From NCBI GenBank assembly GCA_001313065.1, contig BBFD01000158.1, positions 1-9,358 on the forward strand: DNA of 9,358 nucleotides. Direction: 5' to 3'. This document shows, one piece after another, positions 7,808 through 9,358 of the stretch (the first letter of the stretch is position 1; the number at the start of each line of letters is the position of its first letter). The translations under genes and the position numbers were made by a program. This DNA comes from Silvimonas sp. JCM 19000 (GTDB lineage Bacteria; Pseudomonadota; Gammaproteobacteria; Burkholderiales; Chitinibacteraceae). The notes under the pieces were generated by a model. The model was given only the letters and a program-made list of their open reading frames with translations. It did no database searches and had not been told where the DNA came from.

Positions 7808-7968
7808 CACCCGGCATCCGCCTCTCCGCGTTATTTCTGGCGATTTCAGCCGGCCTCTTCGCCCCGGCCTTCTTGTAAACACCACCTGATGGTGCGACTG
7901 CATATTGCCGTTTCTTCCCCCCGCGGCCCCACCTAAGCTAAGGCCCGACTTCTGTGGGGGACATCGAA

Positions 7969-8901
7969 ATGCGCTACCAGACCAATCTACTGCTTTGTTT
8001 AACCACGCTTGCACTAGGTGGTTGCGTCGGGCTTGCTGACGACGCCACGCGGCCGCCAACCGCGCCGCAGCAACACTGGCCCACCTTGATCGCGCATCGC
8101 GCAGGCACCGCCGATGCACCCGAGAACACACTCCCCGCCATCGCCACCGCCTTGTCGAACGGGGCAGAGGCAATCTGGCTGACGGTGCAACTGAGTCGCG
8201 ACGGCGTGCCGGTGCTGTATCGCCCGGCGGACCTCAGCGCGCTGACCAACGGCCAGGGCAAAGTGGCCGAGCACACGCTGGCCGAATTGCAGCAGCTCAA
8301 CGCCGGTTGGCAGTTCAAGCAAACCGCTGGCGTAACAACCTATCCGTGGCGGACCCGCAGTGTGCCGGTGCCCACCTTGCTGGATGCGCTCAATGCCATC
8401 CCGCCCGAGATCCCGGTCATTCTGGATATGAAAGCCCTGCCCGCCGCGCCGCAAGCTGCCGCAGTGGCGCAGGTGCTCGATGGCGCACGCGCGTGGCAAC
8501 GGGTGACCTTGTATTCGACCGAGGCCGACTATCAACAAGCGTTTGCGCCGTATCGCCAGGCGCAGATGTATGAGAGCCGCGATGCCACGCGTTTGCGGCT
8601 GGCGCAGGTCGATCTGGCCGGGCAGTGCCTGCCCCCGGAAGCGGGGACGCGGGCGGCATTTGAAATCAGCCGCAAAGTCGATCTGGTGGAGACGTTTACC
8701 TTGGGCGAAGGCCGCAGCAGCGTCAACGCGCGCTTGTGGACGCCGGCAGCAGTGCAGTGTTTCCGCCAACGCGGCCCGGCCTGGCTGACGGCAATTGCCG
8801 TCAACAGCGCGGACGACCTGAAGGCCGCCACGTGCCTGGGCATGAATGCGGTATTGGTTGATTCGCCAGCAAAAAAATGCGGGCGCTACGCAGCGGGCTG
8901 A
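7969..8901 (+). CDS. Lipoprotein, glycerophosphodiester phosphodiesterase family with degenerate active site
   Basis: A 310-aa protein with a lipoprotein signal (NLLLCLTTLALGGC, lipobox LGGC, acylated Cys19), so probably anchored to a membrane facing the periplasm. The body is a GDPD-type TIM barrel: LIAHRAGTADAPENTLPAI (His43, Arg44, Glu52), then VQLSRDGVPVLYRPADLSALTNGQG, ILDMK (~151-155) and LGMNAVLVDSP near the end. Several catalytic positions differ from the family: the E-x-D metal pair is W70-L-T72, the general-acid His-Asp pair is R85-P86, and the E-x-K Glu is Asp153. Activity on glycerophosphodiesters is therefore doubtful. Start: ATG 7969 with GGGGGA at 7956-7961, preferred over GTG 7954, which would contain the ribosome site. 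No frame break, but a 7-A run at 8871-8877 makes the last eight residues uncertain. Confidence 0.85.
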   Translation: MRYQTNLLLCLTTLALGGCVGLADDATRPPTAPQQHWPTLIAHRAGTADAPENTLPAIATALSNGAEAIWLTVQLSRDGVPVLYRPADLSALTNGQGKVAEHTLAELQQLNAGWQFKQTAGVTTYPWRTRSVPVPTLLDALNAIPPEIPVILDMKALPAAPQAAAVAQVLDGARAWQRVTLYSTEADYQQAFAPYRQAQMYESRDATRLRLAQVDLAGQCLPPEAGTRAAFEISRKVDLVETFTLGEGRSSVNARLWTPAAVQCFRQRGPAWLTAIAVNSADDLKAATCLGMNAVLVDSPAKKCGRYAAG

Positions 8902-9243
8902 AGCTGCCTTTGGCATGCCCGTAAAGCGGTCGATACACGTCTGATTATTTCGGGGTATTGCGCGGTGTTCCGCTTTGCAGCAACACCGCGCAAACCCGCG
9001 CCAATACTGACGTTTTGCGGCATGTCCGCCCAAAAAAAGGTCAGTGTCGCGGCAAGGCATTTTTTTCTACGTTTTTTTGCGACGTTTTGTCTGCGCATTT
9101 CTGCCTTCAGTACCGCTCTGTATCAATCACGCTTGTGCGCTGGCTCACAGCAGTGCAATTCTCGCCCCGGTTCTGTTTTACCCCTCAGATCAATACGCCG
9201 CCGCGACCATCCCGCGGACGGCGACACAGACACCGGACAGGCT
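8902..9243. other. 342-bp non-coding region between two lipoprotein genes
   Basis: I see no credible gene here. It contains three A/T runs of exactly seven bases (9032-9038, 9060-9066, 9072-9078) and a 12-bp stem-loop (8958-8993). It presumably holds the end of the GDPD transcript and the promoter and leader of the gene starting at 9244. No promoter hexamer pair was convincing. Confidence 0.6.
8958..8993. repeat. 12-bp perfect stem-loop downstream of the GDPD gene
   Basis: TTGCGCGGTGTT (8958-8969) pairs exactly with AACACCGCGCAA (8982-8993) around a 12-base loop. It sits 56 bases after the GDPD stop. No T tract follows on either strand, so it is either a weak or Rho-assisted terminator or a regulatory palindrome. 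Its position fits a transcript 3' end. Confidence 0.6.
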
Positions 9244-9358
9244 ATGACTACAAGCGCAAAGCGATTAACTGGGCTGCTGTTGACTTCGAGTTTGATATTG
9301 GCGGCCTGTGGCGGCGGCGGAAGCGGCGGCGACAACGCCGCGCAAATCAATCCCACCC
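9244..9358 (+). CDS. Putative lipoprotein of unknown function (3' partial)
   Basis: The N-terminal 38 codons of a gene running off the window. The protein starts MTTSAKRLTGLLLTSSLI, a basic n-region plus hydrophobic stretch, and continues to a lipobox LAAC (Cys at residue 23) followed by GGGGSGGDNAAQINPT. Signal peptidase II processing and lipid anchoring are expected. A Gly/Ser linker after the Cys is typical of surface or secreted enzymes tethered by a flexible spacer, but no catalytic domain is visible and no function can be assigned. The ribosome site GGACAGG (9235-9241) is just upstream of the ATG (9244-9246). Confidence 0.7.
   Translation, partial: MTTSAKRLTGLLLTSSLILAACGGGGSGGDNAAQINPT

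Noticed and set aside
7954..7968. GTG 7954 as the start of the GDPD lipoprotein
   Set aside because: It lies within the GGGGGA ribosome site for ATG 7969, and the signal peptide fits the ATG start.
8014..9060. 348-codon open frame on the minus strand opposite the GDPD gene
   Set aside because: It is the antisense shadow of a gene with clear family motifs, a signal peptide and a ribosome site; its own product has Arg/Gly-rich shadow composition and no recognisable domain.
9044..9247. 67-codon plus-strand frame (GTG start) ending with an ATGA overlap onto the gene at 9244
   Set aside because: No ribosome site, no recognisable sequence, and it runs through two suspect 7-T runs; the overlap is probably chance.
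1..9358. CRISPR array, tRNA, rRNA or a recognisable riboswitch
   Set aside because: No regularly spaced direct repeats, cloverleaf or known RNA motif was seen on either strand.

Overview
The window looks like chromosomal DNA of a GC-rich betaproteobacterium, most likely of the Neisseriales (Chromobacterium/Chitinibacter-like). The evidence is the PyrB N-terminus (MKKNPQLD…), the pyrB–pyrC' pair placed after yqgE and ruvX, and the codon use. This placement is from memory of family sequences, not from a search.

Layout. (a) 1-112: the Gly/Thr-rich C-terminal tail of an unidentified + strand gene and a bidirectional Rho-independent terminator. (b) 113-268: a 156-bp non-coding element with near-palindromic, mutually inverted ends (MITE-like). 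(c) 266-2734, minus: a dCache-HAMP-PAS sensor histidine kinase. (d) 2842-4281, minus: a class I photolyase; the kinase lies just downstream on the same strand. (e) 4282-4376: a divergent promoter region with an 8-bp inverted repeat around the likely phr -10 box. (f) 4377-7770, plus: yqgE (algH), ruvX, pyrB and pyrC'. This is the Pseudomonas gene order but without pyrR. PyrB is the catalytic chain of aspartate transcarbamoylase. PyrC' is a dihydroorotase homologue whose metal-binding residues are mostly replaced, so it should be the non-catalytic partner of PyrB. (g) 7774-7807: a strong 14-bp hairpin. (h) 7969-8901, plus: a lipoprotein of the glycerophosphodiester phosphodiesterase family with a degenerate active site. 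(i) 8902-9243: 342 bp without a gene. (j) 9244-end, plus: the start of another lipoprotein.

The dominant oddity is technical. Five of the seven near-complete genes are broken by single-base indels, 17 in all, 15 of them missing bases. Every break is repaired by one base and restores a conserved family sequence of normal length. All ten of the longest A/T runs are exactly 7 bases. The pattern fits residual homopolymer error in a draft long-read assembly, not pseudogenes, so each such gene is annotated as one full-length CDS. I found no convincing evidence of a new defence, mobile or biosynthetic system. The best biological leads are the divergent GDPD lipoprotein, the 156-bp structured repeat and the candidate phr operator.
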